64,000 bases of DNA from Methanothermobacter wolfeii (GCF_025397995.1 NZ_CP104550.1:288001-352000), one strand, 5' to 3'; numbered from the stretch's first letter, positions 28,120 to 37,408 are shown. Numbers and translations are program-made. Notes: generated from the letters alone by a model not told the origin.

Positions 28120-28956
28120 TTAAACACCATATTCCCTTTTAAGGTAATCCTTAAGGGCCTCCCTGTAGCTGCGGAGGGGTTTGAAGCCCTCCATGGTCCA
28201 GTTATGGTTTTTAAGGATGGAACACTTGGGCCTTCTGGCGGGTCTCGGGAAATCCTCGCTTCCTATCGGCTTGAGTTTCACGTCCATATCAAGGACTTCA
28301 AAGATCTCAAGGGCAAATTCGTACCATGAACAGTTCTCCGAGTTTGTAATGTGGTAGATCCCATAGGCCGGTCTTTCGATGAGTTCAGCCATGGCCGAGG
28401 CAAGGTCATGGGTGTAGGTGGGTGAACCGTACTGATCATCCACCACGCTTATCTCATGACCCGCCTCTGCAAGCTCTATCATGGTCTTGACGAAGTTCCT
28501 CCCGTTCCTGCCAAAGAGCCAGGATGTCCTTACTATATAGAACCTGTCGGTGAGGTCCCTTACGGCAAGCTCCCCAAGGTACTTTGTCCTCCCATAAAAG
28601 TTCAGGGGGTTTGGTTCATCAAATTCAAGGTACCCTGAGTCCTTTTCACCATCAAAAACATAGTCCGTTGATATGTAAACCAGGGAAGCCCCTGTATTTG
28701 AGGATGCGACGGCAATGTTCCTGGTTCCAAGGACGTTCACCTGATAGGCTGTTTCACGGTCTGATTCAGCACCATCAACATTGGTGAATGCCGCTGAATG
28801 TATCACAAGGTCCGGCTGCATGTCATGGATGGTCTCCACAACTCCCTCAAGGTCCCTCACATCCACATGGGTTGTTAGAACCTCATGATCATTCTCAAGG
28901 ACCTCCTTGAGGTCACTTCCAAGCATTCCAGACGCACCGGTTAACGCTATCCTCAT
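28120..28956 (-). CDS. rmlD: dTDP-4-dehydrorhamnose reductase
   Basis: 278 residues, extended SDR family. It reduces the keto-sugar to dTDP-L-rhamnose. The nucleotide-binding start reads RIALTGASGMLGSDLKEVL. VIHSAAFTNVDGAESD and VYISTDYVFDGEKDSGY are RmlD signatures, and NFYGRTKYLGE gives the catalytic Tyr-X3-Lys. GAGGTGTTTCT precedes the ATG at 28956. As the first gene of the rml run it may start the transcript together with the upstream HAD gene. Confidence 0.95.
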   Translation of the reverse strand: MRIALTGASGMLGSDLKEVLENDHEVLTTHVDVRDLEGVVETIHDMQPDLVIHSAAFTNVDGAESDRETAYQVNVLGTRNIAVASSNTGASLVYISTDYVFDGEKDSGYLEFDEPNPLNFYGRTKYLGELAVRDLTDRFYIVRTSWLFGRNGRNFVKTMIELAEAGHEISVVDDQYGSPTYTHDLASAMAELIERPAYGIYHITNSENCSWYEFALEIFEVLDMDVKLKPIGSEDFPRPARRPKCSILKNHNWTMEGFKPLRSYREALKDYLKREYGV

Positions 28957-28965
28957 AGAAACACC

Positions 28966-29658
28966 TCAGAGGCTTACACCTGCACCGTAAGCTGATATTA
29001 TCTCGAAGAAACCTTCAACGTCATGCAGACCCTCAAGCACATGGTCTGCGCCGGCTGATTTAAGTTCAGCACACGTGAAGTCCCCTGTGGCAACCCCTAT
29101 GGTCCTGAGTCCAGCCTCCCTACCCCCTGCGATGTCCCTGGGGGTGTCACCGACTATGAAGGTTTCGGAGGGGTTCACGGGTCCCTCCCTTGCAGCAAGC
29201 CTCTCAAGGGCCACCCTTATAATTGAACTCCTCCTGCACCCCTCATTACCGAAACCACCATAACTGAAGTATTCACTGAAACCTGCCTGCTGAAGCTTCA
29301 GCCATGCAACGGGTTCAATGTTACCTGTAACAACCCCCAGGGGGACATTCATCTCATGGAGTTTTTCAAGGACGACTCCGGCACCTTCCAGGGGCGTTAT
29401 ACGGTCCCTTTCAAGGTTTTCAAGGTAATGGCATGAGATGCTATCAACGATCTCCGAGAAGACACCATCATCAATCTCAAGGCCGTATCTGCGGGCAGTA
29501 CGGAATATTATCTCCCTGTCGGTCATCCCCTGGATGCTTCCAATGTCGATTTCGATTTCAACATCAAAGAGGTCCCTGAAGGCCTGTTTGAATGAATAAA
29601 AATGACAGTGGGATCCGGTAAGCAGTGTTTTATCTATATCAAAAATCATGGTTCTCAT
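28966..29658 (-). CDS. HAD-superfamily hydrolase (phosphoglycolate phosphatase-like)
   Basis: 230 residues. Motif I reads MIFDIDKTLLTG, with Asp-X-Asp (the second Asp in IDK). The cap follows, motif II is VTGN in PLGVVTGNIEP, and motif IV is FIVGDTPRDIAGG. The alpha-helical cap suggests a small phosphorylated metabolite as substrate. The gene is only nine bases ahead of rmlD on the same strand, so it is probably co-transcribed, perhaps acting on a sugar phosphate of that pathway. GGAGAATAGAGT precedes the ATG at 29658. Confidence 0.85.
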   Translation of the reverse strand: MRTMIFDIDKTLLTGSHCHFYSFKQAFRDLFDVEIEIDIGSIQGMTDREIIFRTARRYGLEIDDGVFSEIVDSISCHYLENLERDRITPLEGAGVVLEKLHEMNVPLGVVTGNIEPVAWLKLQQAGFSEYFSYGGFGNEGCRRSSIIRVALERLAAREGPVNPSETFIVGDTPRDIAGGREAGLRTIGVATGDFTCAELKSAGADHVLEGLHDVEGFFEIISAYGAGVSL

Positions 29659-29661
29659 ACT

Positions 29662-29883
29662 CTATTCTCCGCCGTATTTTTTTCTCAGGTGTTCTGAGGT
29701 GTAATCATAGTAGATCAGGTTTGATTTCAGGAATACTCTCTGGACAGGGTTTTCATCAATAAGAAAGGTCACGGTTATCTTTCTTTCACTTACACGTATA
29801 TCCAGGGCGTTTCCCCCGACCCCTGTCCTGTAGGCGTGCTCCCCACCACCAAGGTCCTTTATCCTTATCCAGTCCACGGCCAT
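29662..29883 (-). CDS. Small hypothetical protein (73 residues)
   Basis: No family recognised. The sequence is beta-rich (ALDIRVSERKITVTFLIDEN, NLIYYDYTSEHLRKKYGGE) with no cysteines or membrane segment. AGGGGATGTG lies before the ATG at 29883. It is three bases upstream of the HAD phosphatase gene and is likely the first gene of the HAD-rml transcript. Confidence 0.6.
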   Translation of the reverse strand: MAVDWIRIKDLGGGEHAYRTGVGGNALDIRVSERKITVTFLIDENPVQRVFLKSNLIYYDYTSEHLRKKYGGE

Positions 29884-29953
29884 TAACACATCCCCTTCAC
29901 TTCTGGCTAACCGGCGGTATAATTATCTACACCCTATACTATAAACATATTTC

Positions 29954-30313
29954 ATGAAAGGGGATATCTGTGAAGTTGAGGCTGCAGATGAGGTTAAGGT
30001 TCGAAGGGTCAGGGAGAGAATGCCATCAGATGGTGTGGTGAGGAGGGCCTCGGATGTTTTCAAGTTACTGTCAGAACCAACCAGGCTTAAGATACTCTAC
30101 GCCCTCTCGGCCGAGCCCCTCTGTGTGTGTGAAATAACATCCCTCCTGGGGATGAACCAGTCGGCAGTTTCACATCAGCTCAGAATCCTGAGGTCGGCGG
30201 GCATCGTGAACTATGAGAGGGTGGGGAAGATGGCCCGCTATTACCTTAAAGAGGAGGGCATCGTTAATGTCATGGAGAGCTGTGAGCATATAGGATCCAT
30301 GGAGGATCGGTGA
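29954..30313 (+). CDS. ArsR/SmtB-family transcriptional regulator
   Basis: 119 residues. A winged-helix DNA-binding domain is clear: VFKLLSEPTRLKILYAL, then the metal-site helix LCVCEITSLLGMNQSAVSHQ (the CVC pair of ArsR/CadC-type sensors), then LRSAGIVNYERVGKMARYYL as the wing. An extra N-terminal Cys (GDICEVE) could complete a CadC-like metal site. It probably represses its own transcript, with the cyclase-family and TrmO genes downstream. No ribosome binding site is visible at the ATG, and ACTATAAACATA lies close upstream. Confidence 0.88.
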   Translation: MKGDICEVEAADEVKVRRVRERMPSDGVVRRASDVFKLLSEPTRLKILYALSAEPLCVCEITSLLGMNQSAVSHQLRILRSAGIVNYERVGKMARYYLKEEGIVNVMESCEHIGSMEDR

Positions 30314-30972
30314 TGTACACCCTCCTATCATACCCCCTTGGAGCAGATTCTCCGGTCCACCCTGCGCTCCTGGATGTTAAAACCAGGATCAGGAACAGGA
30401 TACCCTATGATGGATATGAGACCCATATAATCTGCACCGAGAACCATGCAGGCACCCATGTTGATGCACCGGCCCACTACCTTGAGGGTGGAAGGAGAAT
30501 CATCGACTATGGGATTGATGAACTGGTATTTGAGAACCCCGGTCTTTTTGATGTTGCTGCTGAGCCTGGAAGCCCGGTAGGACCCGAGGATATTGAACTG
30601 GAGGATGAACACGATATAATCCTCATAAGGACAGGTTATGGATCTATAAGGGGCACCGAGGCATACCTCCAGGATAATCCATGGATAAGCCCGGAACTCA
30701 TTGACGGTATAAGAAGGGATTATCATGGGATAAGGGCCATAGGGATTGACTGCATATCAATATCCACCCCATCCAGGCCATATGAGGGGAAAATGGCCCA
30801 TCTGAATGCCTTCATTGAGGGGGATGATTATGGGGATCCCCTTCTTATCATAGAGGACATGAAACTTGAGGGAGTTACCGGGGAGATTGAAAGGGTCCTT
30901 GTTGTCCCCTGGATGGTTGAATCGGTTGATAGTGCCCCATGCACGGTTATAGCAGAGATGAGGGGGCCTTGA
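30313..30972 (+). CDS. Cyclase family protein (kynurenine formamidase-like metal hydrolase)
   Basis: 219 residues. The family metal-binding motif appears as NHAGTHVDAPAHY (HXGTHXDXPXH), and later GIDCISISTPSRPYEG and HLNAFIEG follow. Members hydrolyse cyclic amides or N-formylkynurenine; the archaeal substrate is unknown. GGAGGAT precedes the ATG at 30313, which shares one base with the ArsR stop (TGATG), so the two are translationally coupled and the regulator may control it. Confidence 0.82.
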   Translation: MYTLLSYPLGADSPVHPALLDVKTRIRNRIPYDGYETHIICTENHAGTHVDAPAHYLEGGRRIIDYGIDELVFENPGLFDVAAEPGSPVGPEDIELEDEHDIILIRTGYGSIRGTEAYLQDNPWISPELIDGIRRDYHGIRAIGIDCISISTPSRPYEGKMAHLNAFIEGDDYGDPLLIIEDMKLEGVTGEIERVLVVPWMVESVDSAPCTVIAEMRGP

Positions 30973-30973
30973 A

Positions 30974-31375
30974 ATGGATATAGTTATAAGGCCAGTGGGG
31001 GTGATAAGATCACCCTTCAGGGTGAGGGGTGATGCACCTCCCCAGGGGAGATTCTCCGATGAGAAGAGCGAGATACACATATTCCCTGAATACAGGAAGG
31101 CTGCAGAGGGCCTTGAGCTTTTTGAACACGTGTTCGTCATCTACTGGCAGCACCTTGCTGAGAGGGACGTCCTGAAGGTTGTTCCCCGCGGAAAAAGGAA
31201 TAAAAGAGGTGTTTTCTCAACAAGGGCTCCTTCAAGGCCAAACCCCCTGGGACTGTGCCTTGTGAAATTGCTTGATGTGGATGATGTTCTAACCGTCCAG
31301 GGCCTTGATGCCCTTGATGGTTCACCGGTTATTGATATAAAACCCTACTATAAGGATATTGATTCTCCATGGTGA
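30974..31375 (+). CDS. trmO: TrmO/TsaA-family tRNA methyltransferase
   Basis: 133 residues, a single TsaA (VirR-like) domain. TrmO methylates N6-threonylcarbamoyl-adenosine at position 37 of certain tRNAs using SAM. Signatures are PVGVIRSPF at the start, GLELFEHVFVIYW, and RAPSRPNPLGLCLVKLL, the most conserved part of the family. The bacterial C-terminal extension is absent, as in archaeal members. It begins right behind the cyclase-family gene, so the three plus-strand genes form one unit. Confidence 0.87.
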   Translation: MDIVIRPVGVIRSPFRVRGDAPPQGRFSDEKSEIHIFPEYRKAAEGLELFEHVFVIYWQHLAERDVLKVVPRGKRNKRGVFSTRAPSRPNPLGLCLVKLLDVDDVLTVQGLDALDGSPVIDIKPYYKDIDSPW

Positions 31376-31421
31376 AACTCTTCCGGGTCCCGTGGCCTGC
31401 CTGAACATTCAGGCTGAGCCT

Positions 31422-31892
31422 CTATGATGTCAGCTCTCTTACAAAGGGTTCTATCTTGCAGTCGCAGGTGCCTTCCTTCATTTCCTTTTCAGTTATGGCC
31501 ATGGTCTGGAGGGGTTCACTTTCAAGTATCTCGGCCATACGCCTGAAGGTCCCTTCTTCACCGGTACCCCCGTAGGTGCAGAAGAATGCGGCCTTCTTTA
31601 TCTTTGAACGGTTTTCCTTGAGGTATGTGCTCACGGGGACAGAGGGTTTACCTGCCCATACAGGTGTCCCTATGATCACAAGGTCGTAGTCTGCAGGGTC
31701 CCTGCTGTAGGGTTCCAGTACGGTGTCGGTTTCCCTCAGGGCCTGATAAAGTGATTTTAAAGTCCCGATAATCCCTGAACGTTTCTGTGTATCACGTATC
31801 TCCTCAACATCGCACTCCATTTCACCGGCAATTTTAGATGCAACATCCCTTGTGTTGCCTGTTCTTGAATAGTATACCAGAAGTGTTTTCAT
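31422..31892 (-). CDS. Flavodoxin-like FMN protein
   Basis: 156 residues with the phosphate-binding loop of flavodoxins at the N terminus (LVYYSRTGNTRDVA). FMN-contacting loops are GTPVWAGKPSVPV and CTYGGTGEEGTF. The length fits a single flavodoxin domain used as an electron carrier or in a small flavoprotein. Two cysteines near the end (GTCDCKIEP) are unusual. There is no ribosome binding site, and AAATATAAATG on the minus strand about 25-30 bases upstream suggests a leaderless mRNA. Confidence 0.88.
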   Translation of the reverse strand: MKTLLVYYSRTGNTRDVASKIAGEMECDVEEIRDTQKRSGIIGTLKSLYQALRETDTVLEPYSRDPADYDLVIIGTPVWAGKPSVPVSTYLKENRSKIKKAAFFCTYGGTGEEGTFRRMAEILESEPLQTMAITEKEMKEGTCDCKIEPFVRELTS

Positions 31893-32117
31893 GGGGATTT
31901 ATCTGTAGCCGGGATCATTTATATTTCACGGAATCACTGTAGTTGAGGACTGGCAGTACAATTTTTTTTGCAAAGCAGGGATCATATATTTCGAACTGTA
32001 GCGGACTCTTGATGCGATTTGATATATTCATTAAAATTAATGAATCCAGCTTTAATATTAAGCGGAACCCTCAATATTCTGAAAAGTAGTGGCTGTAACT
32101 TTCATTATATGGGGGGT

Positions 32118-32200
32118 AGCTTCCAGAGATTTTAAAGGGGGGTTGTTAGGAGTGAAAAAACGGGGAGGTGCTTTTTCAATTTTTTTAATCTCTGGAAGCT
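32118..32200. repeat. 14-bp perfect inverted repeat around a 55-base insert
   Basis: Left arm 32118-32131 AGCTTCCAGAGATT and right arm 32187-32200 AATCTCTGGAAGCT are exact reverse complements. The insert contains G- and A-runs. Arms of this length could be a long hairpin RNA or the ends of a very small element. No target-site duplication is obvious. Confidence 0.7.
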
Positions 32201-32210
32201 TATAATTTTC

Positions 32211-32249
32211 TTGCTTTCAACAGAATTAAGTTCGGGATGTTGAAAGCAA
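32211..32249. repeat. 11-bp hairpin upstream of the methyltransferase gene
   Basis: TTGCTTTCAAC at 32211-32221 and GTTGAAAGCAA at 32239-32249 are exact reverse complements with a 17-base loop. The hairpin sits about 80 bases before the methyltransferase start and could form in its leader RNA. Confidence 0.6.
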
Positions 32250-32328
32250 CAATAGGGGGGTGATGTGTGTATGAGACACACAAAACTATATGTCAGAGAT
32301 CTCACATATAAACTTTTCGGTGGTGATT

Positions 32329-32994
32329 ATGGAGGGACCCCTCTTCACAGGCCGTACATGGAGGGAGTACATGAAGATGTTTGACCTTGACACCGAGGAT
32401 ATAAGAAGCCTCAGGATACTGGACTGCCCCGCAGGAAGCAGTTCATTCACACCCTTCATGATATCAGGGGGAGCTGATGTGACGGCCTGTGACATCATGT
32501 ACAAAGAAAAACCAGAAACATTATCTGAAAAATGCCGGGAACACCTTGAGTTTCTCACAGAGGCCCTAAGAAGAGTCAAGGATAACTTTAACTGGGAATT
32601 TTACAGTTCACCCGATGAAATGTTTGAGAAGCGCCTCGAGGCCTGCAGATGCTTTACTGATAGCTATAAAAAACACCCCGAGGCCTACGTGCAGGGTGAT
32701 ATAATGAAGCTGCCCTTTGATGATGAAAGCTTCGACCTTGTACTATCATCACACCTGCTCTTCATATATGATCACAGGCTTGACTGGGGATTCCACAGGA
32801 GGGCCCTTGATGAGCTGATACGCGTAAGCTCAGGGGAGGTCAGGGTATACCCCCTTGTAAAGGAGAACGGTGAACTATCAGGATACGTTGAAAGGTTCAT
32901 CAGGGAGAGGGATGATGTTGAAGCAAGGATAGTCACCGTTGATTACGAGTTCAGAAGGAACGGCAATCTAATGCTCATTATAAGGAGGCCCTGA
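32329..32994 (+). CDS. SAM-dependent methyltransferase (class I-like)
   Basis: About 221 residues. SAM-binding motif I is seen as IRSLRILDCPAGSSSFTPFM. VTACDIMYKE follows as the acidic residue after strand 2, with a later GDIMKLPFDDESFDLVLSSH typical of class I methyltransferases. The motif I glycines are partly replaced (CPAGSSS), as in some uncharacterised families. The ATG at 32329 follows GGTGGTGATT. An in-frame ATG at 32290 would add 13 residues. It stands alone after a structured leader. The methyl acceptor is unknown. Confidence 0.78.
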   Translation: MEGPLFTGRTWREYMKMFDLDTEDIRSLRILDCPAGSSSFTPFMISGGADVTACDIMYKEKPETLSEKCREHLEFLTEALRRVKDNFNWEFYSSPDEMFEKRLEACRCFTDSYKKHPEAYVQGDIMKLPFDDESFDLVLSSHLLFIYDHRLDWGFHRRALDELIRVSSGEVRVYPLVKENGELSGYVERFIRERDDVEARIVTVDYEFRRNGNLMLIIRRP

Positions 32995-33111
32995 ATTTGA
33001 TGTGAGGGGTTTTGGAGGGATTCCTCATGAACTCCCATAAACCTCATGGTTATCGGGTTTCATGATGCTTTCAGAGCCCCTCACTGGCCTTTCATCCGAG
33101 GGATCAGGGGG

Positions 33112-35700
33112 TTACTTCTTTATCTCATCCCTTATGGCCTGATGCATTCTCCTTATGAATTCGATACGGTCCTCGTACTTGAGCACATCAAGGTAACCCT
33201 GGGCAACAAGATTGAAGGCAAAGGGAGAGGGTATCCTTGTGTTTATCTGTTTAATCTCCATTTCACCATTTTTAATCCATTCAAGGACCTTCATGGCATT
33301 CTCAAGGTCCATATAATCCTCCATAACCTCCCGCCGGGCCTCCTCAAGTATGGGGAACCTGTCATCAAGTTCACTCACGAATTTCAGAAGGATCTTCCCC
33401 CGCACCTGCTGCCTTCCAACGGATTTCTCCTCACCCTTGTACCTCCGGAGTATCATGAGGGCCCGGCCAGCGCAGTGCCTGAACCTGCTTGCAAGGGTTT
33501 CTGTCCTGTCCAGGGCCTTTTTAAGGACATCCCTAAGGTTTTCAGGTTCAAGGTCCATGAAGGATTCAAGCCCACCCATCTTACCTTCGGAGCTGAGATA
33601 GAATCCATTGTCTGATATGGATATCATAACATCCCTCCGGTAGCGTTCCGCAATGAGGTATGCGACGGCCCTTGAGAGTGCATCGTTCACCCTCCTGCCG
33701 AAGAGGCTGTGGAATACAAGGAACTTCCTGCCACCAAAGCCGGTGTAGTATTCAACGAGCAGCTTCCTGATGCTGGGTATCCCGGCATAGTGGTACTGCT
33801 CATGGAAGTACTGGTAGATGGCCCCTGCGGCAGTCTCATCCACGTGGAGGTAACCCCTTATAAACTCGATTATCTCACTCCTTGAGTGGCCATACTGGAA
33901 CTTACCATCCATTATATCCCTGAACCTCTGAATATCAACCGCAAGGTCAAAGGATAGGGGTAGCTGCTCAGAGAACCAGGATGGTATCGTTGGAGGACCC
34001 GACGCGGGGGTTACATTCACGGTCATACCCCTTGCATAGTTGAACCTGTAGATTTTACCCCCAAGGACGAAGGTATCGCCCTTCCTGAGCTTCTCCATGA
34101 ACTCCTCTTCAATCCTCCCAACAACCCTTCCCCCGCACTTGACAACAGCGGAGCTCCGGTCAGGTATGGTTCCAATGTTGGTTGAGTAGAGCATCCTTGC
34201 AAGCTTACCGCGTTTACCGAACTGGTTCTTCTCACGGTCAATCCATATCTTGGCATAGACGTAGCGTTCCTCAAGCTCAACGTACTCCCCTGCAAGGTAA
34301 CTCAGGACAGAGAGATAGTCATCCCTATCAAGGTTGCGGTAGCAGTAACTGTTCCTTATAACATCAAGGGCGTGGTCAATGTCCCAGGGGTTTTCAATGG
34401 CCATACCGTATATATGCTGGGAGAGGACATCCAGGCAGTTCTCAGGGATCCTTATGGAGTCAATTTTCCCCTCAATGGCGTTTTTGAGTATGAGTGAACA
34501 TTCAACAAGATCGTCCCTGTCCACAACCACTATACGCCCCTTTGATTTTTCATGGAGCTGGTGACCGCTCCTGCCTATCCTCTGAAGGGCCCTTGAAACA
34601 GACTTGGGTGAACTCAGAAGCACCACAAGGTCAATGTATCCTATGTCTATCCCGAGTTCAAGGGATGTTGAGGACACAACCGCCCTTAACTGGCCCTTCT
34701 TGAGTTTCTCCTCGGTTTCAAGACGGTGTTCCCTTGAAAGGGATGAATGGTGGGCCATGACATTCTCATCATTGTAGGTGTCGGGGAAGCGGCTCTTAAG
34801 GTTATAGACAACGCTTTCGGTACCGCTCCTTGTGTTTGTGAATATCAGGGTTGTCCTGTGCTCCATTATGAGGTCGTGGAGTATGTCGTAGAGGCCGTTA
34901 CCTATCTCCTCAGGGTCTGCTGCAACCATGTCATCAACGGGGCATATGAGTTCAATGTCCAGTTCCTTGAGGTAGTTAACGTCGACTATGAGGCAGTCCC
35001 TCTCCCTACCATAGCTGTAACCCACAAGGAACCCTGCAACCCTTTCAAGGGGATGGACGGTTGCGGAGAGACCTATCCTGGTGAAGTCCCCCACAAGGTG
35101 CTGGAGCCTTTCAAGGCTAAGTGATAGATGAACACCCCTCTTATTGTCTGCAAGGGCATGTATCTCATCCACAATAACATAACGGACAGTTGAGAGTTTT
35201 TCACGGAATCTTGGAGCAACGAGAAGTATTGAGAGGGTCTCCGGCGTTGTTATGAGGATGTGGGGCGGCTTTGCAAGCATCCTTGAACGTTCATAGGGCC
35301 TGGTATCCCCGGTCCTCACCGCCTTCCTGATATCAAGGCTTTTCCCATTCTCCTCTGCAATCTCCCTGATTGCCCTGAGGGGCTCCTCAAGGTTCCTCTC
35401 AATATCATTGTCAAGGGCCTTGAGGGGTGAAATGTATATGCAGTAGACGCTGTCCTCAAGTTCTCCTGATTCTGCAAGGGATGTGAGCTCACTGATTATT
35501 GAAAGGAAAGCGGTCAGTGTCTTCCCTGAACCCGTCGGAGATGATACAAGGACATTCCTGCCCCTGTGTATGTCCATTATAGCGTACTTCTGGGCCTCTG
35601 TAAAGTCTTTGAAGCTCCTCCTGAACCATTCACTCACCCATGGGTGCAGTATGGAATGAATCTCCTCTGAACTGTATTTTTTCTTCTGTTTCTCTATCAA
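33112..35700 (-). CDS. lhr: Lhr-core superfamily 2 DNA helicase
   Basis: 862 residues, matching archaeal Lhr-core rather than the long bacterial Lhr. The M. thermautotrophicus orthologue has been studied biochemically. Helicase motifs: Q-type [13 protein letters not shown], Walker [15 protein letters not shown], motif [13 protein letters not shown], motif [12 protein letters not shown], motif IV region [12 protein letters not shown], motif [12 protein letters not shown] winged helix and the Lhr domain follow. It unwinds branched DNA and RNA-DNA hybrids, probably at stalled replication forks. The start is TTG at 35700, directly behind GGTGATCC; no better ATG exists upstream. Confidence 0.93.
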   Translation of the reverse strand: MIEKQKKKYSSEEIHSILHPWVSEWFRRSFKDFTEAQKYAIMDIHRGRNVLVSSPTGSGKTLTAFLSIISELTSLAESGELEDSVYCIYISPLKALDNDIERNLEEPLRAIREIAEENGKSLDIRKAVRTGDTRPYERSRMLAKPPHILITTPETLSILLVAPRFREKLSTVRYVIVDEIHALADNKRGVHLSLSLERLQHLVGDFTRIGLSATVHPLERVAGFLVGYSYGRERDCLIVDVNYLKELDIELICPVDDMVAADPEEIGNGLYDILHDLIMEHRTTLIFTNTRSGTESVVYNLKSRFPDTYNDENVMAHHSSLSREHRLETEEKLKKGQLRAVVSSTSLELGIDIGYIDLVVLLSSPKSVSRALQRIGRSGHQLHEKSKGRIVVVDRDDLVECSLILKNAIEGKIDSIRIPENCLDVLSQHIYGMAIENPWDIDHALDVIRNSYCYRNLDRDDYLSVLSYLAGEYVELEERYVYAKIWIDREKNQFGKRGKLARMLYSTNIGTIPDRSSAVVKCGGRVVGRIEEEFMEKLRKGDTFVLGGKIYRFNYARGMTVNVTPASGPPTIPSWFSEQLPLSFDLAVDIQRFRDIMDGKFQYGHSRSEIIEFIRGYLHVDETAAGAIYQYFHEQYHYAGIPSIRKLLVEYYTGFGGRKFLVFHSLFGRRVNDALSRAVAYLIAERYRRDVMISISDNGFYLSSEGKMGGLESFMDLEPENLRDVLKKALDRTETLASRFRHCAGRALMILRRYKGEEKSVGRQQVRGKILLKFVSELDDRFPILEEARREVMEDYMDLENAMKVLEWIKNGEMEIKQINTRIPSPFAFNLVAQGYLDVLKYEDRIEFIRRMHQAIRDEIKK

Positions 35701-35747
35701 GGGATCACCATGTTCTCATGTGCATGAAGTTTTCAGGAGTCCTTCAA

Positions 35748-36491
35748 TCAGAGAGAGGGCCTGTTTTCGGATGCTGTGAACTCCATGAGATCTCTGACGG
35801 TTCCAAACTCAAAGACCTCAAAGTCCTCCACACCGTACACAAGAAAGTCCTGGATACCGGCTTCCCTCAGGAATGGTGAAAGGATTGCTTCATGGAGTAT
35901 ATCCGAGCCCTCGGTCACAAAATTGAATGATGGCATGACAACAAGCCCCTTGTCCCTGAAGGGGCCCTTGAGGAAGCACTTGATCTTCTCAATCCTCTCA
36001 CCGCTCCTGAGACCCACACATGGATGCTCATGTCCAATTATCACGGTATCCCCTCCTACAGGTTCGGGTATTATATGGCCGTGGGTTAAAAGGAAACCCG
36101 AAATTTCAAGGGTTTCAAGGATCCTGATGTTGCTGGTGTGGGGTATGTGGGGTATCAGGGGGTCATGGTTCCCCTTTATGAGCGTTATCTTCCTGAAGTT
36201 TCCCTGGAGGTGGTCGAGGGTCCTGGCTATTTCACGGTTTTCCTGCCGGCTGAGCTTACCGAATTCATGCTTGAGGTCACCGTTTATAACAATCTCAGCG
36301 GCCCCTGAGATGTCCTGTATAAGGTCTATCCGTTCAATTATCTTCCTGAACTGGAATGAGGGAACCATGACTCCCTGCTGGTTAAGGTACTGTTCATAGC
36401 CAAGGTGAAGGTCAGCGATGACCATGGTGTCATCGATGAGGAGTGAAAGGTCAAATATTTCAAGTCCGTCATCGAGGGGGAAGCCCTTCAT
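35748..36491 (-). CDS. COG1407-type metallophosphoesterase
   Basis: 247 residues. Metal-binding motifs appear in order: MVIADLHLGYE (DXH), INGDLKHEFG (GD), IKGNHDPLI (GNHD), FLLTHGH and VIIGHEHPC (GHXH). This archaeal family often neighbours Lhr helicase genes, as here, and may act on nucleic acids or nucleotides; no activity is proven to my knowledge. GGTGTGATTCA precedes the ATG at 36491, which overlaps the prenyltransferase stop by four bases. It and the prenyltransferase form a pair leading into lhr. Confidence 0.85.
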   Translation of the reverse strand: MKGFPLDDGLEIFDLSLLIDDTMVIADLHLGYEQYLNQQGVMVPSFQFRKIIERIDLIQDISGAAEIVINGDLKHEFGKLSRQENREIARTLDHLQGNFRKITLIKGNHDPLIPHIPHTSNIRILETLEISGFLLTHGHIIPEPVGGDTVIIGHEHPCVGLRSGERIEKIKCFLKGPFRDKGLVVMPSFNFVTEGSDILHEAILSPFLREAGIQDFLVYGVEDFEVFEFGTVRDLMEFTASENRPSL

Positions 36492-37408
36492 TGAATCACA
36501 CCAGCCATTATGGAGATGAGATAGAGGGTGTTGAGGATTCCGAAGGCCACAAGTGAATTCATAACGATTTCAGATTTCCTGACAATATCATCCCTTGTAT
36601 CTGACCCTGAAAGGAAGGCGTGGAGGCAGGGGACGGTAACCATAAGTGAGAGGAGTGCCATTATGAGAAAATTGATGCTCTCAGCGAATCTGGGTGAAAA
36701 CTCAAGGAGTCCGAAGAGAAGGGTTGCTGCAGATGCAGAGAGCACCATGATCCTCCTTGAACCATCCACACCGATCCTCACAGGAAGGGTCCTTTTACCA
36801 CCTTCAAGGTCCTCCCGTAGATCAGGGATCTCAACGTTTACTATGAACACCATCTGAAGGAGCATCAATGATATGGAGAAGAGAAGGAGGGAAGTATCCA
36901 GGCCCCCTGATATTACAGCATAGCCCATACCCGGGAATATGAATCCTGTAAGTGAGGTCGCAATCTCCCCGAGCCCCCTGTATGAAAGTTTAATTGGCGG
37001 GGCACTGTAAAACCATCCCAGGAGGTTTCCAAGAACCGCCAGGAGGACTACAATAGCATTACCATAAACTGAGGCGTAGAGGACCGATATGGAAACTGAG
37101 AGCATTATGAGGGTGACTGCAAAATTCCTTGCAAAGCCCCTGAGCTCAGGGTGCCTCTGCAGGACACCGCTACCACCTGTGTAGGATGTAACAGCATCTG
37201 GATTATCATTTTCAAAGTCATAGTAATCGTTACTGTAGGATACAGAGAGGTGGGCGGGCATCACAATTGCATAGCCCATAATAAACCTTTCAATGGAAAA
37301 CTGACCTGTCTGGACACCTGCAAGGAGCCCTCCTGCCGCGTAGAGGATTAAACCGGCCCCAAGGAATGGAAACCTTCCAAGTTTTATTACCTCGGCTACC
37401 TGACCCAT
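36488..37408 (-). CDS. UbiA-family prenyltransferase (MenA-like)
   Basis: 306 residues with eight or so hydrophobic helices. The first Asp-rich motif reads YSNDYYDFENDNPD (NDXXDXXXD), and the second reads EIPDLREDLEGGKRTLPVRI, close to MenA and UbiA-type enzymes. GWFYSAPPIKLSYRGLGE is typical of MenA-like proteins. The enzyme should transfer a polyprenyl chain to an aromatic or small-molecule acceptor. Methanothermobacter is not known to make menaquinone, so the acceptor is open. The ATG at 37408 is weakly supported by AAGGAATATAAAAATC. Confidence 0.85.
   Translation of the reverse strand: MGQVAEVIKLGRFPFLGAGLILYAAGGLLAGVQTGQFSIERFIMGYAIVMPAHLSVSYSNDYYDFENDNPDAVTSYTGGSGVLQRHPELRGFARNFAVTLIMLSVSISVLYASVYGNAIVVLLAVLGNLLGWFYSAPPIKLSYRGLGEIATSLTGFIFPGMGYAVISGGLDTSLLLFSISLMLLQMVFIVNVEIPDLREDLEGGKRTLPVRIGVDGSRRIMVLSASAATLLFGLLEFSPRFAESINFLIMALLSLMVTVPCLHAFLSGSDTRDDIVRKSEIVMNSLVAFGILNTLYLISIMAGVIQ

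Larger units (their letters stand above)
31893..32328 (+). other. Long AT-rich intergenic leader with palindromes and hairpins
   Basis: No gene of convincing length. It holds a 20-base palindrome-like element at 32026-32045 (ATTCATTAA, AA, TTAATGAAT). A perfect 14-bp inverted repeat lies at 32118-32131 (AGCTTCCAGAGATT) and 32187-32200, enclosing 55 bases. An 11-bp hairpin lies at 32211-32221 (TTGCTTTCAAC) and 32239-32249 with a 17-base loop. Next come a GGGGGGTGATG run at about 32255-32265 and a GTGTGT/ACACAC hairpin. A 37-codon frame from ATG 32271 overlaps the methyltransferase gene. Likely a structured leader, small RNA or remnant of a mobile element. Confidence 0.55.

Noticed and set aside
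32118-32249. Insertion sequence or CRISPR-type repeat array
   Set aside because: There is no transposase frame and no regularly spaced identical repeats; only inverted arms of 14 and 11 bases are present.
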